From: Gammaproteobacteria bacterium
GTDB taxonomy: Bacteria; Pseudomonadota; Gammaproteobacteria; UBA6429; Thiohalophilaceae
Length of the DNA: 64,000 nucleotides
Direction of reading: 5' to 3'
Assembly (NCBI GenBank): GCA_016194635.1
Contig: JACQBC010000030.1
Span: 124,001-188,000 of the forward strand
Each line of letters begins with the position of its first letter. Positions within the stretch are counted from its first letter, which is position 1. The position numbers and the translations under genes were made by a program. Positions 8,925-17,903 of the stretch are shown in pieces. A model generated the notes under the pieces. The model made no database searches. It was not told the origin of the DNA and was given only the letters and a program-made list of their open reading frames with translations.

Positions 8925-10334
8925 ATGAGTGATAAACCCTTTCGGATCGAACGCGACAGCATGGGTGAATTGCACGTGCCCGCGGACGCCCTCTATGGCG
9001 CGCAAACCCAGCGTGCCGTGGATAATTTTCCCATCAGCGGGTTACGCATGCCGCGCGCATTTATTCGCGCACTGGGCTTGATAAAGTCCGCCTGCGCCAG
9101 CGCCAACCACCAGCTCGGCTTGCTTAGCGAGAATATCGCTGCGGTGATCCAACATTGCGCTGAAGACGTCGCCAGCGGATTACACGATGCACACTTCCCT
9201 ATCGATGTCTTCCAAACCGGGTCAGGAACCAGCACCAACATGAATGCCAATGAAGTGATTGCGAACTTGGCCACGCAAAAATTGGGAAGTAAAGTCCACC
9301 CAAATGACCACGTCAACATGAGCCAAAGCTCTAATGATGTTATCCCCACGGCGATCCACGTCAGCGCGTGTTTACTCATTGAAGAAAATTTATTACCCGC
9401 CTTGGCACATTTACAAACAAGCATCGATAAACGTGCTCAAGAGCTGCAAGCGGTGGTCAAAACCGGGCGCACCCATTTAATGGACGCGGTGCCGGTGACC
9501 TTTGGCCAAGAATTGTCGGCCTGGGCCACGCAGATCCGCCAAAACATGTACCGCCTGCAAGCCGGCTTAACCCGGTTGCGTGCCTTACCCCAAGGCGGCA
9601 CAGCGGTTGGAACCGGTATCAATGCCCACCCTGAATTCGGCAACAAAGTCGCTATGGCGCTTAAAGCGCGCACCGGTTTTGCGTTTATCGTGATGGATAA
9701 TTTATTTGTCGGCTTGGCCAGCCAAGACGCGGCGGTGGAAATGAGCGGCCAACTAAAAACCCTTGCCGTGAGCTTAACCAAAATCGCCAATGATTTACGC
9801 TGGATGAACTCGGGCCCGCTCGCAGGATTGGGTGAAATCGCGTTACCCGCATTGCAACCCGGCAGCTCGATCATGCCCGGAAAAGTAAATCCCGTGATCC
9901 CCGAAGCCGTCACTATGGTGTGCGCGCAGGTGATCGGCAACGATGCCACCATCACCCTGGGCGGGCTATCCGGTAATTTTCAATTAAATGTCATGTTACC
10001 GGTGATCGCCTATAACTTATTGCAAAGCATTGAGCTGCTCGCCAATGCTGCACGGGTGCTTGCCGATAAAGCCATTGCCGAATTCACCGTCAATCAAGCG
10101 AAGATCCAAGAAGCTCTGGATAAAAATCCCATCTTGGTGACAGCACTCAATCGTGTTATTGGTTATGAAAAAGGCGCGGCGATCGCCAAACAGGCCTATG
10201 CACAGGGTCGCTCCATCATCGAGGTTGCCAAACAAGAAACAGGCATGAGCGAGGCCGAACTAAAACAACTGCTCGACCCGGCAAAATTAACCCAAGGCGG
10301 AATTTCAGAGGGCGGGAGTGGCGCGGGCGGCTAA
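8925..10334 (+). CDS. fumC: Class II fumarate hydratase
   Basis: Interconverts fumarate and malate in the TCA cycle. This iron-independent homotetrameric type has the superfamily signature GSSIMPGKVNP (near residue 317), the substrate-binding stretch TGSGTSTNMN (near 98), and the HPNDHVNMSQSSND segment (near 125). Length 469, normal for FumC. The C terminus is Gly-rich (GGISEGGSGAGG), longer than usual. A ribosome site AAGGA precedes the ATG. sucC/sucD lie at 39-41 kb. Confidence 0.97.
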   Translation: MSDKPFRIERDSMGELHVPADALYGAQTQRAVDNFPISGLRMPRAFIRALGLIKSACASANHQLGLLSENIAAVIQHCAEDVASGLHDAHFPIDVFQTGSGTSTNMNANEVIANLATQKLGSKVHPNDHVNMSQSSNDVIPTAIHVSACLLIEENLLPALAHLQTSIDKRAQELQAVVKTGRTHLMDAVPVTFGQELSAWATQIRQNMYRLQAGLTRLRALPQGGTAVGTGINAHPEFGNKVAMALKARTGFAFIVMDNLFVGLASQDAAVEMSGQLKTLAVSLTKIANDLRWMNSGPLAGLGEIALPALQPGSSIMPGKVNPVIPEAVTMVCAQVIGNDATITLGGLSGNFQLNVMLPVIAYNLLQSIELLANAARVLADKAIAEFTVNQAKIQEALDKNPILVTALNRVIGYEKGAAIAKQAYAQGRSIIEVAKQETGMSEAELKQLLDPAKLTQGGISEGGSGAGG

Positions 10335-10436
10335 GGGTAAACTACCGCCGCCTAATTCCCTGTTTCACTTTCACCTGAAGTACAATAATAATTCGTCCCA
10401 GTTAAACCGATTCCATAACCTTAAGGTGTCATAACC

Positions 10437-10814
10437 ATGAGCATCACAGTGATTAAAATGATCCATATGGCCTGCGCAGGTATTTCCCTGGTAGGATTTA
10501 TACTGCGCGGTTTATTAAAAATGAAAAACAGTCCCCTCTTGCAGCAGCGCTGGATCCGCATCGTGCCGCATATTGTCGATACGTTATTAATAGTAAGCGC
10601 CATCGCGCTGGTTATCATGTTGCAACTAAATGTCCTGCAGCAACCCTGGTTGCTGGCAAAGATCGCCGGTTTGACGGTTTACATCTTTCTGGGTGTTGTA
10701 ACCTTGAAATTGGCGAAAACAGCCACGCTCCGCTGGACGAGTTTTTTCGCCGCGCTGATCGTATTTGTTTATATTCTCGCCGTGGCGCACTCCCACCTCT
10801 TATGGCCATGGTAA
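10437..10814 (+). CDS. SirB2 family membrane protein
   Basis: A 125-residue protein with four hydrophobic helices and the SirB2 pattern: first-helix [11 protein letters not shown], conserved [12 protein letters not shown] around residue 40, and a closing AHSHLLWPW. SirB2 was named for a Salmonella invasion regulator, but its biochemical role is unknown. The gene overlaps the start of pyrC by 13 bp, so the two are translationally coupled. Confidence 0.85.
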   Translation: MSITVIKMIHMACAGISLVGFILRGLLKMKNSPLLQQRWIRIVPHIVDTLLIVSAIALVIMLQLNVLQQPWLLAKIAGLTVYIFLGVVTLKLAKTATLRWTSFFAALIVFVYILAVAHSHLLWPW

Positions 10815-11845
10815 AAACACTCAGTCTCCTACAACCGGATGATTGGCATCTGCACGTACGTGACGGAGAATTTCTCGCCGACACCGTGCCAGATACAGCA
10901 CGCTGTTTCGCGCGCGCGATTATTATGCCCAACCTCAACCCGCCCGCGCTAAATACAGCCCAGGCGCTCGCCTATCGTCAGCGCATCATCGCGGCCCTGC
11001 CTGAGGGTAATCATTTCAATCCACTGATGACGTTATACCTCACGGATAACACACCACCCCAGGAAGTCGTCCGCGCAAAAAACTCCGGACAGATTCACGC
11101 CGTCAAATTATATCCCGCCGGTGCCACCACCCATTCTGACGCCGGGGTCACGAATATCGAACATACCTATCCCACGTTGGAAAAAATGGCCGAGATCGGC
11201 ATGCCCTTGTTGGTCCATGGAGAGGTCACCGATCCCGCGGTCGATGTGTTCGATCGTGAGCGCGCCTTTATCGACCGCGTGTTACAACCCCTGCGCGAAC
11301 GCCTACCTACATTAAAAATTGTGTTTGAACATGTCACCACCGCCGACGCGGTGCAATTCGTAGAACAGGCACCCGCCACAATCGCCGCGACCATCACCCC
11401 GCATCACCTGCTCTATAATCGTAATGCGATGTTTCGTGGTGGTATTCAGCCCCACTACTACTGCCTGCCGGTATTAAAACGCGAGACCCACCGCCAAGCC
11501 TTGCTCCAAGCCGCCACCTCCGGTAACCCGAAATTCTTTTTAGGCACCGACAGCGCCCCGCACGCGCGCCACACCAAAGAAGCAGCGTGTGGCTGTGCCG
11601 GTATTTACAACGCCCCGGTGGCCATCGAACTCTATGCGGAAGTGTTTGACGGTATCGGTAAACTCGACCGTCTCGAAGGTTTCGCCAGTTATTTTGGCGC
11701 GGATTTTTACGCCTTACCGCGCAACACCAGCACGCTTACCTTGCAACAACAACCCTGGCGGGTTCCTGCTAGTCAACGTTTTGGAAAAGAAACGATTATT
11801 CCATTGCGGGCGGGTGAACAGGTTCAGTGGCAGATAGTAAAATAA
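10802..11845 (+). CDS. pyrC: Dihydroorotase (PyrC, class II)
   Basis: Cyclises carbamoyl aspartate to dihydroorotate in pyrimidine synthesis. Metal-site residues are all present: DWHLHVRDG near residue 15 (the HxH pair), [12 protein letters not shown] near 101 (carboxylated Lys), LLVHGEV near 137, FEHVTT near 177, and LGTDSAPH near 249 (catalytic Asp). Length 347 matches E. coli PyrC. Two ATG codons six bases apart (10802 and 10808) could start it; both overlap sirB2. Confidence 0.97.
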   Translation: MAMVKTLSLLQPDDWHLHVRDGEFLADTVPDTARCFARAIIMPNLNPPALNTAQALAYRQRIIAALPEGNHFNPLMTLYLTDNTPPQEVVRAKNSGQIHAVKLYPAGATTHSDAGVTNIEHTYPTLEKMAEIGMPLLVHGEVTDPAVDVFDRERAFIDRVLQPLRERLPTLKIVFEHVTTADAVQFVEQAPATIAATITPHHLLYNRNAMFRGGIQPHYYCLPVLKRETHRQALLQAATSGNPKFFLGTDSAPHARHTKEAACGCAGIYNAPVAIELYAEVFDGIGKLDRLEGFASYFGADFYALPRNTSTLTLQQQPWRVPASQRFGKETIIPLRAGEQVQWQIVK

Positions 11846-11872
11846 GAGACACGCAGTAATACGATGTTACCG

Positions 11873-11992
11873 TTCACCTTCAGGCGGTGACCTCCCCTGC
11901 CGTGACCGTCGGCGATAGGGATGTCGCCGTCGAGCTTACAAGGACGTATTTACAGCGTGTCACGGCAGGGCAGGTCACCGCCTGAAGGCGAA
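11873..11992. repeat. Core-and-arm palindromic repeat, copy A
   Basis: Arms of 33 bp (11873-11905 and 11960-11992) match at 31 of 33 positions in inverted orientation. They enclose a 54-bp core with the shared phrases GTCGCCGTCGAGC and GGACGTATTTACAGCG. It lies between the convergent pyrC and TraB-family genes, where the hairpin could end transcripts from both sides, although neither side has a T-run. Confidence 0.85.
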
Positions 11993-12047
11993 TTCGCCCC
12001 TGTATCCACATCGATGTTTGCCATAACCCCCAACAGTTATAACAACC

Positions 12048-12064
12048 GGCGGGCATTGCCCACC
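12048..12064. repeat. Small GGGCA/TGCCC palindrome
   Basis: An imperfect palindrome, GGCGGGCATTGCCCACC, lies in the rest of the pyrC/TraB intergenic space. It is of the short GGGCAATGCCC class common in proteobacterial intergenic DNA. The remaining 12065-12099 holds nothing I recognise. Confidence 0.4.
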
Positions 12065-12099
12065 CTAGCTCCGGTGAATTTCATTTACCGCGCCAAACG

Positions 12100-12957
12100 C
12101 TAATACACAGGCGTGATACGGTAACCACGCTGGGTGAGCAAATGCAGAATCCCTTGTTCACCAGGTAAATGCAACGCCCCCACCGCGATGAAGGCGTTAC
12201 CTTCTTGTAAGCGCGCCTGCATTCTCTCGACCATACGATGGTTTCGATCTGTTATTAAGGATTGATTAAACCCGTGCATTAATTCTTCTGAACCGCTTTT
12301 CATTAAACTATCACTGTAACGTTGCAAGCCGGACAAATCGTGTTTGAGATAGAGTGCAATCAATTGCTGCAACTGTTGATCAAGTTTCGGAAAATTTTCC
12401 AAGGTTTCATCCAAAAGAATTATTTGTTGCTGCAGTGACAGTTTTTCAAACACGCCGATTTGTTCTTCGTAAGTCTCCAGCCCGTACACCGGTTTTTGTT
12501 GTTCAACCGCGTAATCATACAATAGACGATCCAGAAACAAGCCGGTTTGTGGTTTAGGCATGCTTAACTGCGCCATCACCGCCCAGGGTTTTAGCTGCCG
12601 CAACATCATTTCTGGAACGCCGTAACTCGCCATATAGGTGAGACAACGTTGATAACGCGTCCGGCCGATCAAACCGGGCAGCTCCTTGCCGTCTTGGATC
12701 AGCATGGCCATGGCGGCGGTCAAGGAATTTTCTAGATTCAAGTCCAGTTCGGCGGTAAAACTCCGGCTTTTATCCAATTGCGGTTTAATCGTATCGGCCA
12801 GTTGTAAAACGCGGGGGTCTTCCGAATGAATGGTCCCCAATAGATAACTGGTCGCTGTTTTTGACTCAATTTTCCATAAAATTCCGTCTTGGGCCAGCCC
12901 CGGTGTGGCAACAAATAACAGTACCCACAATAATCGCAATTGGATGGGATTGGACAT
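12100..12957 (-). CDS. TraB/GumN family protein
   Basis: A 285-residue protein with an N-terminal signal peptide (cleavage after about residue 22, GLAQ), so probably periplasmic or outer-membrane associated. The two diagnostic TraB/GumN motifs are present: LLGTIHSED near residue 39 and VGALHLPGEQG near 258. The family is related to TIKI-type metalloproteases, with the GTIH histidine and later Glu/His as candidate metal ligands. Substrate unknown. It stands alone, convergent with pyrC and divergent from rnt. Confidence 0.85.
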   Translation of the reverse strand: MSNPIQLRLLWVLLFVATPGLAQDGILWKIESKTATSYLLGTIHSEDPRVLQLADTIKPQLDKSRSFTAELDLNLENSLTAAMAMLIQDGKELPGLIGRTRYQRCLTYMASYGVPEMMLRQLKPWAVMAQLSMPKPQTGLFLDRLLYDYAVEQQKPVYGLETYEEQIGVFEKLSLQQQIILLDETLENFPKLDQQLQQLIALYLKHDLSGLQRYSDSLMKSGSEELMHGFNQSLITDRNHRMVERMQARLQEGNAFIAVGALHLPGEQGILHLLTQRGYRITPVY

Positions 12958-13027
12958 GATGCTGATCCTCTCGTTAATCCTTCATGATGGTATCAATTTA
13001 ATAGGGCATTCGTTATGCTGTTAAGCC

Positions 13028-13699
13028 ATGAACGATGAGAGCATGCGCATCACTTCCATTGCCCGCCGATTTCGCGGTTTTTTGCCCGTGGTCGTCGACG
13101 TCGAAACCGCGGGCTTTGATCCCGAACGCCATGCGCTGCTGGAAATCGCCGCCGTGCCCATCGTAATGTCCGACGTCGGCACCCTCAATCCTGGAGCCAC
13201 CATCGCCTGTCATGTACAACCCTTTGCTGGCGCGGAAATGGATCAACGTTCATTGGATTTTAATGGCATTGATCCCTACCACCCGTTTCGGCTCGCCAAA
13301 CCGGAAAAAGAGGCTTTAGAAACCTTATTTATGCCGATCCGGGCTTTGATCAAGGCGCATAAATGTTCACGCGCGATCCTAGTCGGCCACAACCCGTTTT
13401 TCGATTTAGGCTTTGTCCGTGCCGCCACCGCGCGTTGTAAACTGGAGAAAAAAAATCCCTTCCATGCGTTTAGTTCGTTTGATACCGCCACCTTAGGTGG
13501 CCTGGCTTATGGCCAAACCGTATTAGCACGCGTGGTGCAAGCGGCGGGAATGGGGTGGGAGGAAAAAGAGGCGCATAGTGCGATCTACGATGCCGAAAAA
13601 ACCGCGCATTTATTTTGTAACATTGTCAATCGCTGGGACGCTAAAGTGGGCATACCGCTGGCGAGCTTCGAGTCCAGTAGTGACACCGACGAGGTTTAG
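13028..13699 (+). CDS. rnt: Ribonuclease T
   Basis: DEDD 3'-5' exonuclease that trims tRNA and other stable RNA 3' ends. Exo I motif VDVETAG (D24, E26), Exo II region [10 protein letters not shown] (Asp near 127), Exo III motif [12 protein letters not shown] (His near 181, Asp near 186). Length 223 matches E. coli RNase T (215). The RNase T-specific phrases RFRGFLPVV and [14 protein letters not shown] distinguish it from DnaQ. Convergent with grxD, with only 4 bp between the stop codons. Confidence 0.95.
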   Translation: MNDESMRITSIARRFRGFLPVVVDVETAGFDPERHALLEIAAVPIVMSDVGTLNPGATIACHVQPFAGAEMDQRSLDFNGIDPYHPFRLAKPEKEALETLFMPIRALIKAHKCSRAILVGHNPFFDLGFVRAATARCKLEKKNPFHAFSSFDTATLGGLAYGQTVLARVVQAAGMGWEEKEAHSAIYDAEKTAHLFCNIVNRWDAKVGIPLASFESSSDTDEV

Positions 13700-13703
13700 A
13701 TCC

Positions 13704-14024
13704 TTAGGCGTTAACGGCCACCGTGTTCACTAACTTCTGCAATTCACCTTTCTGAAATAATTCCAAGGTAATATCGCAACCACCGATCAATTCCCCATTG
13801 ATATAGACCTGCGGGAAGGTCGGCCAATTGGCGTACTGCGGTAAGTTCTGGAAGATTTCCTGATCCATTAAAACATTCACATGCGCAAACGGTTTACCAC
13901 ACGATTGCAACGCCTGTGCAGCGCGCATCGAGAATCCACACTGCGGCAACTGGGGAGTACCTTTCATAAAAATCACCACGGGATTGGTTTTAACAATCTG
14001 ATCAATGCGTTGCAGGACATCCAT
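13704..14024 (-). CDS. grxD: Monothiol glutaredoxin, Grx4 type
   Basis: A 106-residue CGFS glutaredoxin. The active-site Cys 29 lies in PQCGFSMRA, preceded by the conserved lysine region FMKGTPQ. The glutathione-binding segment WPTFPQVYINGELIGGCD is at about 67-85. Such proteins carry glutathione-ligated [2Fe-2S] clusters and work in iron-sulfur trafficking. The 174 bp upstream, to the end of the amidotransferase gene, contain no supported gene. Confidence 0.96.
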   Translation of the reverse strand: MDVLQRIDQIVKTNPVVIFMKGTPQLPQCGFSMRAAQALQSCGKPFAHVNVLMDQEIFQNLPQYANWPTFPQVYINGELIGGCDITLELFQKGELQKLVNTVAVNA

Positions 14025-14198
14025 TTAGAAACCTCGTTGCTAATAAATCCCCTGCACTATGCAGGACAATTTCAAGTGTACACCGCCCGGCCGTCTCTAA
14101 ACCATATCTACGCAGGGATGGAGGGCGCTTGACGTGGAAAACCAACCAACAATCTACCGCGATATAGGGTATCGTGCCGCGCTTCTCAAGCTGCAAAT

Positions 14199-15992
14199 TC
14201 ACACCATCGACGGTGTTCTATCGATATTCATCTGTAACCAATATTCCAACAAGGCTAAATGCCAGACCTTGCTACCTTGCAAGCGCGTGAAGTGCTGGTC
14301 CGGCGTCGCCAATAACATATCGACGTGGCGGCGATTAAATAGTCCGCGTTGCTTACACGCCGCCGAATCGAGAATGGCTCGCACGAATCCCAAGAAATCC
14401 TCGCGCACGTATTTTAACGCCGGCACGGGGAAATACCCCTTGGGTCGATCGATCACCCCGTCGGGCACCCGGCCGCGCGCAATACGTTTGAGGATGTGTT
14501 TACCGCCGGAGGCCAATTTTAATTGCGGGGGTAATTGCGCCGCCAATTCTACCAAACGGTAATCTAAAAACGGTACCCGCGCCTCCAAACCAAACGCCAT
14601 GGTCATGTTATCCACCCGTTTAACCGGATCATCAACAATGAGTGTGGTCACATCCATGTGCAAGACACGATCAATAAACGTATCCGCGCGCGGGCTGGCG
14701 AGCAATTGCGCTACACTATGGCGGCTATGATCCTCGCCACGGTAGGCCGCTGTCACGGCATCTAAATATTCAGGATGGTCACGATCAAAATAATGCCGCG
14801 CGAAACGATCCACGTCGCTGCCAACCTGGTCCTGTTGCATACGTGGATACCAGAAATAACCCCCGAAGACTTCATCGGCCCCCTGACCGCTCTGTACCAC
14901 TTTAACCACTCGCGATACTTGTTCGGATAATAAATAAAACGCCACGGCGTCCTGGGCCACCATCGGCTCGGACATGCAGCGCACCGCTTCGGGTAAGCGT
15001 TGCAATACCTGATCGTTGGGAATTAAAAACTTGTGGTGGCGGGTGGGATACCGCGCCACGACTTGGTCTGAGTATTCAAACTCGCTGCCTTTTTCTTCGG
15101 GTTGATCTTCAAACCCAATCGAAAACGTCAGCAGATCCTCCACCCCTGATTCAACCAGCAAGGCCACCAGCAAACTTGAATCCAACCCGCCGGAGAGCAA
15201 TACCCCCACCGGGACATCGGCCACTACCAGGCGTTTATGCACCGCCGCGCGTAATTGCGTTAAAACAAGCTCGATCCATTCCGCTTCGCTACGCGGGGTT
15301 GCCGGACGAAGTGCCGATAGCTCCCAATAGCGGCGCGTGCTGATCGAACCGGTGGCGCTTAAGGTCATTGACGTGCCAGGGGATAATTTGCGGATCCCTT
15401 GCAAAATCGTGCGCGGCGCGGGGATCACCGCGTGTAGACTTAATTGATGATGCAGCGCAATCGGATCGATCTGCGTATCCACCTCTCCCGCGGCCAGCAA
15501 TGCTTGCGGGTTGGAGGCAAAACGAAATTGCCGAGACGATTGAGTATAATACAAGGGTTTAATCCCCAGGCGATCGCGAGCCACAAAGAGGGTTTGTTGA
15601 TGACTGTCCCAGATCACGAAGGCAAACATACCATCTAAATATTCCGGACAACGTTCGCCCCATGTGTGATAGGCCTTGATAATCACTTCGGTATCACCGT
15701 CACTTTGGAACTGATATCCCTGCGCGATGAATTGCGCGCGCAATTGCGGGTAATTATAAATCGCGCCGTTGAAAACAATGGTGAGCCCAAGGGTTGTATC
15801 CACTAACGGTTGATTAGAACGCGCGGTGAGGTCGATCACCGCCAGCCGACGTTGGCCCAATTGCACCGGCCCTTGTTGCCAACGGCCCTCGGCGTCCGGC
15901 CCGCGTCGCGCCAACAACGGCAACATCCGCGCCAACACCTGCCCATCAGGCTGCGCTTGATCAAAACGTAACTCGCCGCAGATTCCGCACAT
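14199..15992 (-). CDS. AsnB-family amidotransferase, probably N-acetylglutaminylglutamine amidotransferase
   Basis: A 597-residue glutamine-dependent amidotransferase. The class II glutaminase domain begins with nucleophile Cys 2 (MCGICGELRFD) and contains VFNGAIYNYP and DGMFAFVIWD. The C-terminal synthetase domain has the PP-loop VLLSGGLDSSLLVALL near residue 266. The opening CGELRFD, GPDAEGRW, and the overall length resemble the amidotransferase that amidates the osmoprotectant dipeptide N-acetylglutaminylglutamine more than classical AsnB. In other genomes that gene sits beside a GNAT/ATP-grasp synthetase and a peptidase; neither is adjacent here. Plain asparagine synthetase is the alternative. 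Confidence 0.8.
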   Translation of the reverse strand: MCGICGELRFDQAQPDGQVLARMLPLLARRGPDAEGRWQQGPVQLGQRRLAVIDLTARSNQPLVDTTLGLTIVFNGAIYNYPQLRAQFIAQGYQFQSDGDTEVIIKAYHTWGERCPEYLDGMFAFVIWDSHQQTLFVARDRLGIKPLYYTQSSRQFRFASNPQALLAAGEVDTQIDPIALHHQLSLHAVIPAPRTILQGIRKLSPGTSMTLSATGSISTRRYWELSALRPATPRSEAEWIELVLTQLRAAVHKRLVVADVPVGVLLSGGLDSSLLVALLVESGVEDLLTFSIGFEDQPEEKGSEFEYSDQVVARYPTRHHKFLIPNDQVLQRLPEAVRCMSEPMVAQDAVAFYLLSEQVSRVVKVVQSGQGADEVFGGYFWYPRMQQDQVGSDVDRFARHYFDRDHPEYLDAVTAAYRGEDHSRHSVAQLLASPRADTFIDRVLHMDVTTLIVDDPVKRVDNMTMAFGLEARVPFLDYRLVELAAQLPPQLKLASGGKHILKRIARGRVPDGVIDRPKGYFPVPALKYVREDFLGFVRAILDSAACKQRGLFNRRHVDMLLATPDQHFTRLQGSKVWHLALLEYWLQMNIDRTPSMV

Positions 15993-16057
15993 AAATTTAC
16001 GCCTGCTTTATAGCAGTTCAAATTTCGATCGGATAGGCGCTCACCGTAATAATATAA

Positions 16058-16103
16058 CAAGCATGATGCTTGACAAACAAACTCATAATGTGAAACATTT
16101 CAC
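16058..16103. promoter_or_regulatory. Two perfect palindromes upstream of the accessory island
   Basis: CAAGCATGATGCTTG (16058-16072) and GTGAAACATTTCAC (16090-16103) lie in the 185-bp space between the amidotransferase start and the first island gene. Their size fits operators for dimeric regulators. They could control either divergent unit. No regulator is identified. Confidence 0.4.
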
Positions 16104-16177
16104 GTTGCATCAGCTAACTCATTGATATTGCCACACTATTAATACTGCTAATCTCTTAACTCGGGAGGGATACCAAA

Positions 16178-16456
16178 ATGTCAGACAAAGATTTTATAAA
16201 CAACAAGCTGCTGCTCATGAAACAGGATAAGCAACCGGTTTTTGATGGGTTCGTTGGGCCATTACAGGAGATGGCGAAACAGGGAGAGCTAACTAAAAAA
16301 ATCAATATCCCTGCCGATGGTCAATGGTTTAGCGTCTCTTTTGATGCGGTTCAGGTAAAGGAAGATCGACTAGTTATTTCAGCAAAACGTATACAGGATG
16401 GGATGATGCCTAATCCGCACAATCCAACTGAAAAACAATATGTTGTTAATTTTTAG
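16178..16456 (+). CDS. Hypothetical protein, first gene of the accessory island
   Basis: A 92-residue soluble protein without signal peptide or recognised domain. A good ribosome site (GGGAGGGAT) precedes the ATG, so it is probably expressed. The second half alternates hydrophobic and polar residues (QWFSVSFDAVQVKEDRLVISAKR), suggesting beta strands. It leads the X/Y small-gene array and may belong to it functionally, but nothing in the sequence gives a role. Confidence 0.6.
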   Translation: MSDKDFINNKLLLMKQDKQPVFDGFVGPLQEMAKQGELTKKINIPADGQWFSVSFDAVQVKEDRLVISAKRIQDGMMPNPHNPTEKQYVVNF

Positions 16457-16474
16457 GGTACTCGTGCTGCCTAT

Positions 16475-16876
16475 TTGAGAGGCTTTTATGAGCCTCATCA
16501 TATACGGTTTGGTTGGCCATATATTTACTGGAGCATTCGCTCGTATGCCAATAGCTCAACAGCCACTGCAACACGAGTGTACGTTCAAGATTTTTTTGCA
16601 CACAATGAAATCCAAAAATTAATCCTGGCAATGGAAAGTGTGTATGGTACTACCAATATTCTGAATACATACATTAATGATAATTTAGTGCGTTTCCAAA
16701 TGGGTATTAAGGCTGGAAAGGCCCCGCAAGAAATCGAGAAGGTCTGGTCAAGAGGATTAATGGAAAGCCTCGGGTATCGCTTTGTAGAAGCAAATGATAC
16801 TGACGGCCCAAAAGGTAATTGGAACGGTGTTGCTGTACATTGGTGTAAGTATCAGCGCGACTTACAAGGATGGTGA
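16475..16876 (+). CDS. Family X small protein, copy 1 (possible toxin-tip remnant)
   Basis: Unrecognised. Residues from about 44 onward match the protein at 17558-17902: NEIQKLILAME, NILNTYINDNL, a W-S-x-GLMExLGY block, and closing VHWCK with one conserved Cys. The N-terminal 43 residues have no counterpart in copy 2, and the frame opens with TTG without a clear ribosome site, so the true start is uncertain. The conserved part may be the surviving end of a longer protein. A family Y gene starts 1 bp after its stop, suggesting a paired function. No signal peptide. Confidence 0.5.
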   Translation: MRGFYEPHHIRFGWPYIYWSIRSYANSSTATATRVYVQDFFAHNEIQKLILAMESVYGTTNILNTYINDNLVRFQMGIKAGKAPQEIEKVWSRGLMESLGYRFVEANDTDGPKGNWNGVAVHWCKYQRDLQGW

Positions 16877-16877
16877 C

Positions 16878-17222
16878 ATGTCAAAAAAACCCCATTTGTT
16901 CCTTTTTACCACGACACCTATCACGAAAATCCCTAAAGAATCCTTTGACGATTTTAAACACTGGGTATTGGTCGACGGGCTAAAACCATCGGTTGCGTTG
17001 CGAAAAATGATGGGCAAATATCAGTGTCCACAAGTGGACGTATCTGTTCCAATCGAATGTGTTAAGTTTACTTATCCTAATATTGATATTGCACTTAATG
17101 GTTTCATGTTCAGGATGATCGATTCAGCCTATCCCAATAGCGATCCCACACAATTCAGTGATAAGGATTTTGATCAGGGGTTGGCAGAAGTGCTTGCGCA
17201 TCCGATGAACCAACCAGTGTGA
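16878..17222 (+). CDS. Family Y small protein, copy 1 (possible immunity protein)
   Basis: Unrecognised, 114 residues, cytosolic. Start chosen at ATG 16878, just after the stop of family X copy 1; upstream in-frame starts lie within that gene. Shared family blocks: TTPITKIPKESFDDFKHW, DGLKPSVALRK, a beta-like FTYPNIDIALNGF, and the acidic end SAYPNSDPTQFSDKDFDQG. Copies 2 and 3 lie at 17229 and 17904. The first 40 codons are almost the same at DNA level as copy 3, a sign of recent duplication or gene conversion. Confidence 0.65.
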   Translation: MSKKPHLFLFTTTPITKIPKESFDDFKHWVLVDGLKPSVALRKMMGKYQCPQVDVSVPIECVKFTYPNIDIALNGFMFRMIDSAYPNSDPTQFSDKDFDQGLAEVLAHPMNQPV

Positions 17223-17228
17223 GTTCAG

Positions 17229-17570
17229 ATGGCAAAAAAACCAAATTTAGTCCTTATCACAACATTACCGATTACAAAAGTTCCTAGAGAGTCTTTTGAT
17301 GAGTACAAGCGCTGGGTATTGGTTGATGGACTGAAGCCGTCCATAGCGTTGCGCAAATTTATGGATACATATAATTGCCCAAAACCAGATACATCGATAC
17401 CCATTACTTTGGTTGAATATACTTTTCCTGATATAGACATCGCTCGCCTTGGATTTAGATTCAGAATTAACGATTCTGCTTACCCGAATAGTGACCCAAA
17501 GCAGTTCAGTGATGAGGATTTTGATAAAGGGATTGAAGAACTGTTAGCACTATCGCCGTGGCCGGTGTAA
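17229..17570 (+). CDS. Family Y small protein, copy 2
   Basis: A 113-residue paralogue directly following copy 1 (6-bp gap). Same blocks (PITKVPRESFDEYKRW, DGLKPSIALRKFM, DSAYPNSDPKQFSDEDFDKG) but more diverged from copies 1 and 3 than they are from each other. The acidic C-terminal third contrasts with the basic end of family X. Its last 13 bases overlap the start of family X copy 2. A family X copy does not directly precede it, so it may be an orphan cognate. Confidence 0.65.
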   Translation: MAKKPNLVLITTLPITKVPRESFDEYKRWVLVDGLKPSIALRKFMDTYNCPKPDTSIPITLVEYTFPDIDIARLGFRFRINDSAYPNSDPKQFSDEDFDKGIEELLALSPWPV

Positions 17571-17902
17571 AACAATGTAAATATTTGCTAAAGGGCTTTC
17601 TCATCCACTTGTTCAATCAATCCTACGACAAGAATGAACTCCAAAAACTCATTTTGGCGATGGAAGGAGAGTATGGAACCAGCAACATCCTTAACTCATA
17701 CATAAATGATAATTTGTTTCGTTTCCAATCTGGAATTAGATCCAAGAAAACACCGCGAGACATTGAAAAGGCATGGTCACATGGATTGATGGAGGGGCTG
17801 GGTTATCAACATGTAGAAGCTTTCGATACAGGACACCCCAAAGGCGATTGGAAAGAAGTTAAGGTACATTGGTGCAAAAGAAAACAAGACTTGAGAAGCT
17901 AA
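17558..17902 (+). CDS. Family X small protein, copy 2
   Basis: A 114-residue paralogue of the protein at 16475. The shared region begins at KNELQKLILAMEG (about residue 26) and runs to the end, including SNILNSYINDNLFRFQ, WSHGLMEGLGY, HPKGDWKEVKVHWCK and a basic tail (KRKQDLRS). Its first 25 residues are unlike copy 1 and overlap the preceding Y gene, so either this start is real and coupled, or only the downstream part descends from the ancestral protein. It is followed 1 bp later by family Y copy 3, repeating the X-then-Y order. Confidence 0.55.
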   Translation: MAGVKQCKYLLKGFLIHLFNQSYDKNELQKLILAMEGEYGTSNILNSYINDNLFRFQSGIRSKKTPRDIEKAWSHGLMEGLGYQHVEAFDTGHPKGDWKEVKVHWCKRKQDLRS

Positions 17903-17903
17903 A

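Noticed and set aside
16488-16625. A 45-codon frame starting with ATG and a hydrophobic MSLIIYGLVGHIF stretch inside family X copy 1
   Set aside because: No ribosome site, no counterpart in copy 2, and it overlaps the conserved family X frame.
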